A stretch of 64,000 bases of DNA from Lamellibrachia columna (lineage: Eukaryota; Annelida; Polychaeta; Sabellida; Siboglinidae): NCBI GenBank assembly GCA_963662155.1, contig OY759275.1:1517501-1581500 (forward strand). Reading direction: 5' to 3'. Positions within the stretch are counted from its first letter, which is position 1, and the number at the start of each line of letters is the position of its first letter. Positions 33,282 through 45,056 of this stretch are shown here, piece by piece. Under the pieces are notes generated by a model. It did not search any database and was not told where the DNA came from. It worked only from the letters and a program-made list of their open reading frames with translations. Both the position numbers and the translations under genes were made by a program.

Positions 33282-36200
33282 AAGATGAGGTTATGTACTC
33301 CTTCAGTTCTTGGTTGGTGATGTGGTCTGTGTGTGGAGTGCGCAAGATGAGGTTATGTACTCCTTCAGTTCTTGGTTGGTGATGTGGTCTGTGTGTGGAG
33401 TGCACAAGATGAGGTTATGTACTCCTTCAGTTCTTGGTTGGTGATGTGGTCTGTGTGTGGAGTGCGCAAGATGAGGTTATGTACTCCTTCAGTTCTAGGT
33501 TGGTGATGTGGTCTGTGTGTGGAGTGCACAAGATGAGGTTATGTACTCCTTCAGTTCTTGGTTGGTGATGTGGTCTGTGTGTGGAGTGCACAAGATGAGG
33601 TTATGTACTCCTTCAGTTCTAGGTTGGTGATGTGGTCTGTGTGTGGAGTGCACAAGATGAGGTTATGTACTCCTTCAGTTCTAGGTTGTTGATGTGGTCT
33701 GTGTGTGGAGTGCACAAGATGAGGTTATGTACTCCTTCAGTTCTAGGTTGGTGATGTGGTCTGTGTGTGGAGTGCACAAGATGAGGTTATGTACTCCTTC
33801 AGTTCTAGGTTGTTGATGTGGTCTGTGTATGGAGTGCACAAGATGGGGTTATGTACTCCTTCAGTTCTAGGTTGGTGATGTGGTCTGTGTGTGGAGTGCA
33901 CAAGATGAGGTTATGTACTCCTTCAGTTCTAGGTTGGTGATGTGGTCTGTGTGTGGAGTGCACAAGATGAGGTTATGTACTCCTTCAGTTCTAGGTTGTT
34001 GATGTGGTCTGTGTATGGAGTGCACAAGATGAGGTTATGTACTCCTTCAGTTCATGGTTGGTGATGTGGTCTGTGTGTGGAGTGCACAAGATGAGGTTAT
34101 GTACTCCTTCAGTTCTTGGTTGTTGATGTGGTCTGTGTGTGGAGTGCACAAGATGAGGTTATGTACTCCTTCAGTTCTTGGTTGGTGATGTGGTCTGTGT
34201 GTGGAGTGCACAAGATGAGGTTATGTACTCCTTCAGTTCTTGGTTGGTGATGTGGTCTGTGTGTGGAGTGCACAAGATGAGGTTATGTACTCCTTCAGTT
34301 CTTGGTTGGTGATGTGGTCTGTGTGTGGAGTGCACAAGATGAGGTTATGTACTCCTTCAGTTCATGGTTGGTGATGTGGTCTGTGTGTGGAGTGCACAAG
34401 ATGGGGTTATGTACTCCTTCAGTTCTTGGTTGGTGATGTGGTCTGTGTGTGGAGTGCACAAGATGAGGTTATGTACTCCTTCAGTTCTAGGTTGGTGATG
34501 TGGTCTGTGTGTGGAGTGCACAAGATGAGGTTATGTACTCCTTCAGTTCTTGGTTGGTGATGTGGTCTGTGTGTGGAGTGCACAAGATGAGGTTATGTAC
34601 TCCTTCAGTTCTTGGTTGGTGATGTGGTCTGTGTGTGGAGTGCACAAGCTGAGGTTATGTACTCCTTCAGTTCTTGGTTGGTGGTGTGGTCTGTGTATGG
34701 AGTGCACAAGATGAGGTTATGTACTCCTTCAGTTCTTGGTTGGTGGTGTGGTCTGTGTGTGGAGTGCACAAGATGAGGTTATGTACTCCTTCAGTTCTTG
34801 GTTGGTGATGTGGTCTGTGTGTGGAGTGCACAAGATGAGGTTATGTACTCCTTCAGTTCTTGGTTGGTGATGTGGTCTGTGTGTGGAGTGCACAAGATGA
34901 GGTTATGTACTCCTTCAGTTCTTGGTTGGTGATGTGGTCTGTGTGTGGAGTGCACAAGATGGGGTTATGTACTCCTTCAGTTCTTGGTTGGTGATGTGGT
35001 CTGTGTGTGGAGTGCACAAGATGAGGTTATGTACTCCTTCAGTTCTAGGTTGGTGATGTGGTCTGTGTGTGGAGTGCACAAGATGAGGTTATGTACTCCT
35101 TCAGTTCTTGGTTGGTGATGTGGTCTGTGTGTGGAGTGCACAAGATGAGGTTATGTACTCCTTCAGTTCTTGGTTGGTGATGTGGTCTGTGTGTGGAGTG
35201 CACAAGCTGAGGTTATGTACTCCTTCAGTTCTTGGTTGGTGGTGTGGTCTGTGTATGGAGTGCACAAGATGAGGTTATGTACTCCTTCAGTTCTTGGTTG
35301 GTGGTGTGGTCTGTGTGTGGAGTGCACAAGATGAGGTTATGTACTCCTTCAGTTCTTGGTTGGTGATGTGGTCTGTGTGTGGAGTGCACAAGATGGGGTT
35401 ATGTACTCCTTCAGTTCTTGGTTGGTGATGTGGTCTGTGTGTGGAGTGCACAAGATGAGGTTATGTACTCCTTCAGTTCATGGTTGGTGATGTGGTCTGT
35501 GTGTGGAGTGCACAAGATGAGGTTATGTACTCCTTCAGTTCTAGGTTGATGATGTGGTCTGTGTGTGGAGTGCACAAGATGAGGTTATGTACTCCTTCAG
35601 TTCTAGGTTGGTGATGTGGTCTGTGTGTGGAGTGCACAAGCTGAGGTTATGTACTCCTTCAGTTCTAGGTTGGTGATGTGGTCTGTGTGTGGAGTGCACA
35701 AGATGAGGTTATGTACTCCTTCAGTTCTTGGTTGGTGATGTGGTCTGTGTGTGGAGTGCACAAGATGGGGTTATGTACTCCTTAAGTTCTTGGTTGGTGA
35801 TGTGGTCTGTGTGTGGAGTGCACAAGATGAGGTTATGTACTCCTTCAGTTCTTGGTTGGTGATGTGGTCTGTTTGTGGAGTGCACAAGATGAGGTTATGC
35901 ACTCCTACAGTTCTTGGTTGGTGATGTGGTCTGTGTATAGAGTGCACAAGATGAGGTTATGTACTCCTTCAGTTCTTGGTTGGTGATGTGGTCTGTGTGT
36001 GGAGTGCACAAGATGAGGTTATGTACTCCTTCAGTTCTAGGTTGGTGATGTGGTCTGTGTGTGGAGTGCACAAGATGAGGTTATGTACTCCTTCAGTTCT
36101 AGGTTGGTGATGTGGTCTGTGTGTGGAGTGCACAAGATGAGGTTATGTACTCCTTCAGTTCTAGGTTGGTGATGTGGTCTGTGTGTGGAGTGCACAAGAT

Positions 36201-37622
36201 GAGGTTATGCACTCCTACAGTTCTTGGTTGGTGATGTGGTCTGTGTGTGGAGTGCACAAGATGAGGTTATGTACTCCTTCAGTTCTAGGTTGGTGATGTG
36301 GTCTGTGTATGGAGTGCACAAGATGAAGTTATGTACTCCTTCAGTTCTAGGTTGATGATGTGGTCTGTGTGTGGAGTGCACAAGATGAGGTTATGTACTC
36401 CTTCAGTTCTAGGTTGGTGATGTGGTCTGTGTGTGGAGTGCACAAGCTGAGGTTATGTACTCCTTCAGTTCTAGGTTGGTGATGTGGTCTGTGTGTGGAG
36501 TGCACAAGATGAGGTTATGTACTCCTTCAGTTCTTGGTTGGTGATGTGGTCTGTGTGTGGAGTGCACAAGATGAGGTTATGTACTCCTTCAGTTCTAGGT
36601 TGGTGATGTGGTCTGTGTGTGGAGTGCACAAGATGAGGTTATGTACTCCTTCAGTTCTAGGTTGGTGATGTGGTCTGTGTGTGGAGTGCACAATATGAGG
36701 TTATGTACTCCTTCAGTTCTAGGTTGGTGATGTGGTCTGTGTGTGGAGTGCGCAAGATGAGGTTATGTACTCCTTCAGTTCTTGGTTGGTGATGTGGTCT
36801 GTTTGTGGAGTGCACAAGATGAGGTTATGTACTCCTTCAGTTCTTGGTTGGTGATGTGGTCTGTGTATGGAGTGCACAAGATGAGGTTATGTACTCCTTC
36901 AGTTCTTGGTTGGTGATGTGGTCTGTGTGTGGAGTGCACAAGATGAGGTTATGTACTCCTACAGTTCTTGGTTGTTGATGTGGTCTGTGTATGGAGTGCA
37001 CAAGATGAGGTTATGTACTCCTTCAGTTCTTGGTTGGTGATGTGGTCTGTGTGTGGAGTGCACAAGATGAGGTTATGTACTCCTTCAGTTCTTGGTTGGT
37101 GATGTGGTCTGTGTATGGAGTGCACAAGATGAGGTTATGTACTCCTTCAGTTCTTGGTTGGTGATGTGGTCTGTGTGTGGAGTGCACAAGATGAGGTTAT
37201 GTACTCCTACAGTTCTTGGTTGTTGATGTGGTCTGTGTATGGAGTGCACAAGATGAGGTTATGTACTCCTTCAGTTCTTGGTTGGTGATGTGGTCTGTGT
37301 GTGGAGTGCACAAGATGAGGTTATGTACTCCTTCAGTTCTTGGTTGTTGATGTGGTCTGTTTGTGGAGTGCACAAGATGAGGTTATGTACTCCTTCAGTT
37401 CTTGGTTGGTGATGTGGTCTGTGTGTGGAGTGCACAAGATGAGGTTATGTACTCCTTCAGTTCTTGGTTGGTGATGTGGTCTGTGTGTGGAGTGCACAAC
37501 CTGAGGTTATGTACTCATTCAGTTCTTGGTTGGTGATGTAGTCTGTGTGTGGAGTGCACAAGATGAGGTTATGTACACCTTCAGTTCTTGGTTGGTGATG
37601 TGGTCTGTGTATGGAGTGTGCA
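33282..37622. repeat. 62-bp minisatellite, 70 copies, with a 558-bp higher-order repeat
   Basis: The unit is aagatgaggttatgtactcc, ttcagttcttggttggtgat, gtggtctgtgtgtggagtgc, ac. Copies differ mainly at ttcttgg/ttctagg/ttcatgg and gtgtgtgg/gtgtatgg. The rare variant acaagct followed by ggtggtgtgg recurs at 34644 and 35202, nine units apart, so multi-unit blocks were copied. Confidence 0.96.
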
Positions 37623-38036
37623 GGATGTATAAATAACAATGCATTCAAAATCCTGGATTTTTCTCAGTGAGGCTCTATATTTCGCATCCATTGAGGAACA
37701 TTGATAACATCAATGCCCTCAGGAATGGCATTTCTGAAGTTAATGACGGACTTTTTATCTTTCCAGACTAGTTTTAGTGTAGCTAATGTTGCAATGGTTC
37801 ATTCAACCGTGAAATGATTTCAGGTATTGATCCTAGATGTGATTGCTCCTGGTATTTAAAAGGGAAAAACTTGGTTTTATATATATTACAACAGGTCATA
37901 AGCAGGACCTAGAATACACATTGCAGCCATATTCAAAGCTGTTTGACCCATTTATGAAGGCATATCTTTTATTTCTGTAAATTATCTTTATTATATTTTA
38001 TTTATATTATTATAATAAAGTCTGTTTCATTTTCAG
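37623..38036. other. Intron 5' of the NACHT exon
   Basis: Ordinary AT-rich intron ending in a pyrimidine tract and acceptor (tctgtttcattttcag). No repeats or transposons seen. Confidence 0.6.
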
Positions 38037-39678
38037 AATTCCTTGGGAAAGAGTTGCGACAGAAGTATCAACATTTGACAGTTCCTGTCCAATATTCAGT
38101 TGACTTAGATTCAGAGAAACCAGCTTTTCTGGAAGACATCTTTGTGGAAATTCATCTTCAAAAGCAGACTACAGAGAGTTTTCCTGAGAAGTTCAGTTAC
38201 TTTGACATGAAAGAAATGGAGACCCGTGTGCGGTCCAGTGATGCTATATCCATTGCTAACCTCTTTAGCAATCTAGAAAACGATGCACAGCACAAGACCA
38301 AGGCCCCTACAAAAGTGTTGATTCAAGGTAAACCTGGTGTGGGGAAGAGTACCCTTGCTAAACACATTGCAAGTCAGTGGGCAAAAGGCCTTCTGTGGCC
38401 TCACATCAAGTATGTCTTCCTTGTCCCGCTTATAGAGCTCCCGACAAATGACAAATGGTCACTCAGCAACCTGCTGTTGGATGGACTCATCCCACCTGAC
38501 CGTCAGAAGGCATGCCTTGATGTTATCGCTGAACATCCTGAGGAATCATTAGTTTTCCTGGAAGGCTATGATGAGAGTCGATGGTGTTCCGACCTCCAGC
38601 AAGGACATAGCAATGATGAAGCTGCTTTGTCAACCTTGTTGTCACAAATCATCAACAATGAAGTGCTGCCTGGAGCCAAGATATTGGTCAGTTCTCGACC
38701 AACCAAGCAGTTACCAGTGAAAGCATTCAACCACACACTGCAACTGTATGGTTTCACTCGTGATAGGATCAGAGAGTACGTTCACAAGATAGCACACACA
38801 AAGAAAGAGGAAGAATTCATCATGAAGTATCTTGATGCAAATCCAGACACGGCAGGATTGTGTCACGTGCCATTGCACTGTGTCTTTGTGTGTCAGTGTA
38901 TAGCTGGCCTGTACACTAGTGCTGAGAGAGGAGAAACACCAACTGTAAACACGACAACAGACTTGTTTGTACAAGCCACTGTGCAAACTGCCTCAAAGCT
39001 TGATCGACGCTTGAAGTACAGCAAGGAGAAGAAAGATTTAGATGATCTGTTTGACGTCATAGAGGCATCACTATGGAAACATGCAGATCTTGCCAGATCT
39101 AGCTTTATGTCATCGCCACCAAAATTCTTCTTTCATAAAGAAGATCTTGACAAGTTTCACTTTGATGAAGCTGACAGAAACTGTGGATTTTTGGTAGCAT
39201 CCACGAGACCGGATCCTCGCTTCAAAGGAGCAGCATGTTCTGGCTGGCAGTTTAGCCATGCCACAATGCATGCATTCTTTTTAGCCGTTGGAATGTTGAG
39301 GTCAGATGACAGTGCCTGGGAGAGTCTTGGGGAAGACACATCGGTTGAGCAACTGAAAACGATGCTGACATTCATTGCAGGTCTGGTTGGAGACCACAGC
39401 CATGAGTATTATGTGAAGCGTCTAGTGTCGGGAGATGGACAACCGAACACACAGCAGTCAGTTGCAAGGTTGAGAGAACGAATGCTGAAAAAGATCACAG
39501 CTCTGACGGGAAAGCTGAATGATGACTCAATGAAAATTGCCACAGCATTTGAATCACAGGACCCTCAAATGGTGCATGTAGTCCCAACGGAAATAGACTC
39601 AAGTAACATGTCAATGACGGATATACGTGCCTTGGTGTGGTTGCTGAACAATGAAAACTACCACATCAAGAGTTTGAG
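38037..39678 (+). CDS. NLR gene, NACHT ATPase exon
   Basis: A 1,642-bp exon with acceptor cattttcag at 38036 and donor ttgag|gtaagt at 39678; phase 1 in, phase 2 out, about 547 codons without a stop. A linker of ~95 residues precedes the P-loop GKPGVGKST (38327-38353). The Walker B-like block LVFLEGYDE is at 38549-38575, the sensor-1-like ILVSSRPT at about 38680, YGFTRDRIREYV at about 38745, and HVPLHCVFVC of the helical domain at about 38865. FSHATMHAFFLAVGM at about 39250 is the usual winged-helix/HD2 block of animal NLRs. The exon ends at the first LRR strand (HIKSLS). NACHT proteins are cytosolic switch ATPases that oligomerise on sensing infection or damage. The first acidic residue of Walker B is E where D is usual. 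This is the firmest gene call here. Confidence 0.93.
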
Positions 39679-39875
39679 GTAAGTTGCACAAAGTTCACAT
39701 AAAACATCTTTGTATATATGAACTGGTTATTATATTGATTTGACTAACGCCAGAGCTCAAGTTACAGTATTTATATGGTAGACATTTATTTTACGTCAGA
39801 CAAATCCAGGGTGCATGGTCCCAGGGCGTAAGTGTTGGATTGATTCCATATAAATGTTTATGATATTGCCTACGA

Positions 39876-41925
39876 ACACAGTGGGGCAGGGTAGTCTGAT
39901 GGCTAGAGCCCTACTGACACAGTGGGGCAGGGTAGTCTGATGGTTAGAGCCCTACTAACACAGTGGGGCGGGGTAGTCTGATGGTTAGAGCCCTACTAAC
40001 ACAGTGGGGCGGGGTAGTCTGATGGCTAGAGCCCTACTAACACAGTGGGGCAGGGTAGTTTGATGGTTAGAACCCTACTAACACAGTGGGGGCAGCTTAG
40101 TCTGATGGTTAGAGCCCTACTAATACAGTGGGGCGGGGTAGTCTGATGGTTAGAGCCCTACTAACACAGTGGGGCGGGATAGTCTGATGGTTAGAGCCCT
40201 ACTAACACAGTGAGGCGGGGTAGTCTGATGGTTAGAGCCCTACTAACACAGTGGGGCAGGGTAGTCTGATGGTTAGAGCCCTACTAATACAGTGGGGCGG
40301 GGTAGTCTGATGGTTAGAGCCCTACTAACACAGTGGGGCGGGGTAGTCTGATGGTTAGAGCCCTACTAACACAGTGGGGCGGGGTAGTCTGATGGCTAGA
40401 GCCCTACTAACACAGTGGGGCGGGGTAGTCTGATGGTTAGAGCCCTACTAACACAGTGGGGCGGGGTAGTCTGATGGTTAGAGCCCTACTAACACAGTGA
40501 GGCGGGGTAGTCTGATGGTTAGAGCCCTACTAACACAGTGGGGCGGGGTAGTCTGATGGTTAGAGCCCTACTAACACAGTGGGGCAGGGTAGTCTGATGG
40601 TTAGAGCCCTACTAACACAGTGAGGCGGGGTAGTCTGATGGCTAGAGCCCTACTAACACAGTGGGGCGGGGTAGTCTGATGGTTAGAGCCCTACTAACAC
40701 AGTGAGGCGGGGTAGTCTGATGGTTAGAGCCCTACTAACACAGTGGGGCGGGGTAGTCTGATGGTTAGAGCCCTACTAACACAGTGGGGCGGGCTAGTCT
40801 GATGGTTAGAGCCCTACTAACACAGTGGGGCGGGGTAGTCTGATGGTTAGAGCCCTACTAACACAGTGAGGCGGGGTAGTCTGATGGTTAGAGCCCTACT
40901 AACACAGTGGGGCGGGGTAGTCTGATGGTTAGAGCCCTACTAATACAGTGGGGCGGGGTAGTCTGATGGTTAGAGCCCTGCTAACACAGTGGGGCGGGGT
41001 AGTCTGATGGTTAGAGCCCTACTAACACAGTGAGGCGGGGTAGTCTGATGGTTAGAGCCCTGCTAACACAGTGGGGCGGGGTAGTCTGATGGTTAGAGCC
41101 CTACTAACACAGTGGGGCGGGGTAGTCTGATGGTTAGAGCCCTACTAACACAGTGAGGCGGGGTAGTCTGATGGTTAGAGCCCTGCTAACACAGTGGGGC
41201 GGGGTAGTCTGATGGTTAGAGCCCTACTAACACAGTGGGGCGGGGTAGTCTGATGGTTAGAGCCCTACTAACACAGTGGGGCAGGGTAGTCTGATGGTTA
41301 GAGCCCTACTAACACAGTGGGGCGGGGTAGTCTGATGGTTAGAGCCCTACTAACACAGTGGGGCAGGGTAGTCTGATGGCTAGAGCCCTACTAACACAGT
41401 GGGGCGGGGTAGTCTGATGGTTAGAGCCCTACTAACACAGTGGGGTGAGGTAGTCTGATGGTTAGAGCCCTACTAACACAGTGGGGCGGGGTAATCTGAT
41501 GGTTAGAGCCCTACTAACACAGTGGGGCGGGGTAGTTTGATGGTTAGAGCCCTACTAACACAGTGGGGTGAGGTAGTCTGATGGCTAGAGCCCTACGAAC
41601 ACAGTGGGGCGGGGTAGTCTGATGGTTAGAGCCCTACTAACACAGTGGGGCAGGGTAGTCTGATGGTTAGAGCCCTACTAACACAGTGGGGTGAGGTAGT
41701 CTGATGGCTAGAGCCCTACTAACACAGTGGGGCGGGGTAGTCTGATGGTTAGAGCCCTACTAACACAGTGGGGGCAGCTTAGTCTGGTGGTTAAAGCCCT
41801 ACTAACACAGTGGGGCAGGATAGTCTGGTGGTTAAAGCCCTACTAATACAGTGGGGCGGTTTAGTCTGGCACTTAGAGCCCTACTAACAACACAGTAGGG
41901 TGGTTTAGTCTGGTGGATAAAGCCC
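39876..41925. repeat. 41-bp minisatellite of tRNA-like SINE head sequence, about 49 copies
   Basis: The unit is cagtggggcggggtagtctg, atggttagagccctactaac, a. The part gtagtctgatggttagagc resembles the 5' end (A-box region) of tRNA-derived SINEs. At its right end the array passes through diverged copies into a fuller tRNA-like head at 41898-41965. The array starts 197 bp after the NACHT exon. Confidence 0.93.
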
Positions 41926-42035
41926 TGGACTATATTTCTAGAAGACCTTGGCTTGAGTCGTACGGAAGAGACACTAAGAACTGGTGGTCCCTTCCATCTG
42001 GTGTCTAGGCCGGGGGAAGTGGACTCACTGGGCTG
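41898..42035 (+). mobile_element. tRNA-derived SINE, remnant between two arrays
   Basis: It contains ttagtctggtggataaagcc (A-box-like), then 26 bp, then ttggcttgagtcgta (B-box-like). The body cggaagagacactaag, ggtcccttccatctgg, tgtctaggccgggggaagt follows. The body matches the minus-strand fragment at 18360-18510. A-to-B spacing is tRNA-like. The head continues into the left array and the body into the right array. Confidence 0.68.
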
Positions 42036-44567
42036 GTGGCCCCTTCCACCTGGTGTCTATGCCAGGAGAAGTGGACTCACTGAGCTGGTGGTCCCTTCCA
42101 CCTGGTGTCTGTGCCAGGGGAAGTGGACTCACTGGGCTGGTGGTCCCTTCCACCTGGTGTCTATGCCAGGGGAAGTGGACTCACTGGGCTGGTGGTCCCT
42201 TCCACCTGGTGTCTCTGCCAGGGGAAGTGGACTCACTGGGCTGGTGATCCCTTCCACCTGGTGTCTGTGCCAGGGGAAGTGGACTCACTGGGCTGGTGGT
42301 CCCTTCCACCTGGTGTCTGTGCCAGGGGAAGTGGACTCACTGGGCTGGTGGTCCCTTCCACCTGGTGTCTGTGCCAGGGGAAGTGGACTCACTGGGCTGG
42401 TGGTCCTTTCCACCTGGTGTCTATGCCAGGGGAAGTGGACTCACTGGGCTGGTGATCCCTTCCACCTGGTGTCTAGGCCGGGGGAAGTGGACTCACTGGG
42501 CTGGTGATCCCTTCCACCTGGTGTCTGTGCCACGGGAAGTGGACTCACTGGGCTGGTGATCCCTTCCACCTGGTGTCTATGCCAGGGGAAGTGGACTCAC
42601 TGGGCTGGTGGTCCTTTCCACCTGGTGTCTATGCCAGGGGAAGTGGACTCACTGGGCTGGTGATCCCTTCCACCTGGTGTCTAGGCCAGGGGAAGTTGAC
42701 TCACTGGGCTGGTGGCCCCTTCCACCTGGTGTCTGTGCCAGGGGAAGTGGACTCACTGAGCTGGTGGTCCCTTCCACCTGGTGTCTGTGCCAGGGGAAGT
42801 GGACTCACTGGGCTGGTGGTCCCTTCCACCTGGTGTCTATGCCAGGGGAAGTGGACTCACTGGGCTGGTGGTCCCTTCCACCTGGTGTCTATGCCAGGGG
42901 AAGTGGACTCACTGGGCTGGTGGTCCTTTCCACCTGGTGTCTGTGCCAGGGGAAGTGGACTCACTGAGCTGGTGGTCCCTTCCACCTGGTGTCTATGCCA
43001 GGGGAAGTGGACTCACTGGGCTGGTGGTCCCTTCCACCTGGTGTCTATGCCAGGGGAAGTGGACTCACTGGGCTGGTGGTCCCTTCAACCTGGTGTCTAT
43101 GCCAGGGGAAGTGGACTCACTGAGCTGGTGGTCCCTTCCACCTGGTGTCTATGCCAGGGGAAGTGGACTCTCTGGGCTGGTGATCCCTTCCACCTGGTGT
43201 CTGTGCCAGGGGAAGTGGACTCACTGGGCTGGTGATCCCTTCCACCTGGTGTCTATGCCAGGGGAAGTGGACTCACTGGGCTGGTGGTCCCATCCACCTG
43301 GTGTCTGTGCCAGGGGAAGTGGACTCACTGGGCTGGTGGTCCTTTCCACCTGGTGTCTATGCCAGGGGAAGTGGACTCACTGGGCTGGTGGTCCCTTCAA
43401 CCTGGTGTCTATGCCAGGGGAAGTGGACTCACTGAGCTGGTGGTCCCTTCCACCTGGTGTCTATGCCAGGGGAAGTGGACTCTCTGGGCTGGTGATCCCT
43501 TCCACCTGGTGTCTGTGCCAGGGGAAGTGGACTCACTGGGCTGGTGATCCCTTCCACCTGGTGTCTATGCCAGGGGAAGTGGACTCACTGGGCTGGTGGT
43601 CCCATCCACCTGGTGTCTGTGCCAGGGGAAGTGGACTCACTGGGCTGGTGATCCCTTCCACCTGGTGTCTAGGCCGGGGGAAGTGGACTCACTGAGCTGG
43701 TGGTCCCTTCCACCTGGTGTCTATGCCACGGGAAGTGGACTCACTGGGCTGGTGATCCCTTCCACCTGGTGTCTAGGCCAGTGGAAGTGGACTCACTGAG
43801 CTGGTGGTCCCTTCCACCTGGTGTCTAGGCCAGGGGAAGTGGACTCACTGAGCTGGTGGTCCCTTCCACCTGGTGTCTATGCCAGGGGAAGTGGACTCAC
43901 TGGGCTGGTGGTCCTTTCCACCTGGTGTCTATGCCAGGGGAAGTGGACTCACTGGGCTGGTGGTCCCTTCCACCTGGTGTCTATGCCAGGGGAAGTGGAC
44001 TCACTGGGCTGGTGGTCCTTTCCACCTGGTGTCTATGCCAGGGGAAGTGGACTCACTGGGCTGGTGGTCCTTTCCACCTGGTGTCTCTGCCAGGGGAAGT
44101 GGACTCACTGGGCTGGTGGTCCCATCCACCTGGTGTCTGTGCCAGGGGAAGTGGACTCACTGGTCTGGTGGTCTCTTCCACCTGGTGTCTGTGCCAGGGG
44201 AAGTGGACTCGCTGGGCTGGTGGTCCCTTCCACCTGGTGTCTGTGCCAGGTGAAGTGGACTCACTGGGCTGGTGGTCCCTTCCACCTGGTGTCTGTGCCA
44301 GGGGAAGTGGACTCACTGGGCTGGTGGTCCCTTCCACCTGGTGTCTGTGCCACGGGAAGTGGACTCACTGGGCTGGTGGTCCTTTCCACCTGGTGTCTAT
44401 GCCAGGGGAAGTGGACTCACTGGGCTGGTGATCCCTTCCACCTGGTGTCTGTGCCAGGGGAAGTGGACTCACTGGGCTGGTGGTCCCTTCCACCTGGTGT
44501 CTAGGCTGGGGGAAGTGGACTCACTGAGCTGGTGGTCCCTTCCACCTGGTGTCTAGGCCAGGGGAAA
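41980..44567. repeat. 52-bp minisatellite of SINE body sequence, about 50 copies
   Basis: The unit is ctggtggtcccttccacctg, gtgtctatgccaggggaagt, ggactcactggg. The first half is the SINE body found as a single copy at 18400-18470. Block copying is visible: the rare variants cccttcaacc (43081, 43393) and ggactctctggg (about 43166, 43478) each recur 312 bp apart, six units. Confidence 0.95.
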
Positions 44568-45056
44568 TAAGGCCTTTTATTTTTAGTAGTTGGTTTATGG
44601 ATTTGCCAACCTGATATTTTCATTTTTGAAAACAAATTACAAATGCATGCTTCATGTTGTGTTCGTACATGAAACATTTGTTTTGTACATGAATGCTCCA
44701 AGACAAGCTTGTGAGTAATGAGAGTGTAAGTACTTTAACATAATGTTGATGTTCATGTGGTAAAGTCTCCTATTTCACAGTTCATTCACTAGATGTTGAT
44801 ACCAAACACATTATGAAGAAAATTACAGATATTGTGTAATGAAATACACTTGTGTTAGTTTAGTCAACGATTTTAGTTGCATTGACGTAGAACTTTCTTT
44901 GTAAATAGAGAACAACAATCTGCCTATCTCGGGCCCAGTGGCAATTTCGAACTGCCATGAAATTTAGTGTAAGGGCCGCAGCGAAACTTTAAAAAACCCA
45001 TAATACCCCGGGATCACTCAAATTGGCTACTTTTTTCTCTGCCTATCTCAAGCCCA
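44568..45056. other. Intron spacer
   Basis: No exon seen. A partial duplication, ctgcctatctcgggcccagtg at about 44920 and ctgcctatctcaagcccagtg at about 45040, marks the edge of the next array. Confidence 0.5.

Noticed and set aside
38566..39375. Minus-strand open frames within the NACHT exon
   Set aside because: Shadows of the long plus-strand coding frame, which has clear NACHT motifs.
39876..41925. Cluster of tRNA genes
   Set aside because: Only the A-box-like 5' part is repeated every 41 bp; no unit can form a full cloverleaf and the B box is missing except in the terminal SINE head.
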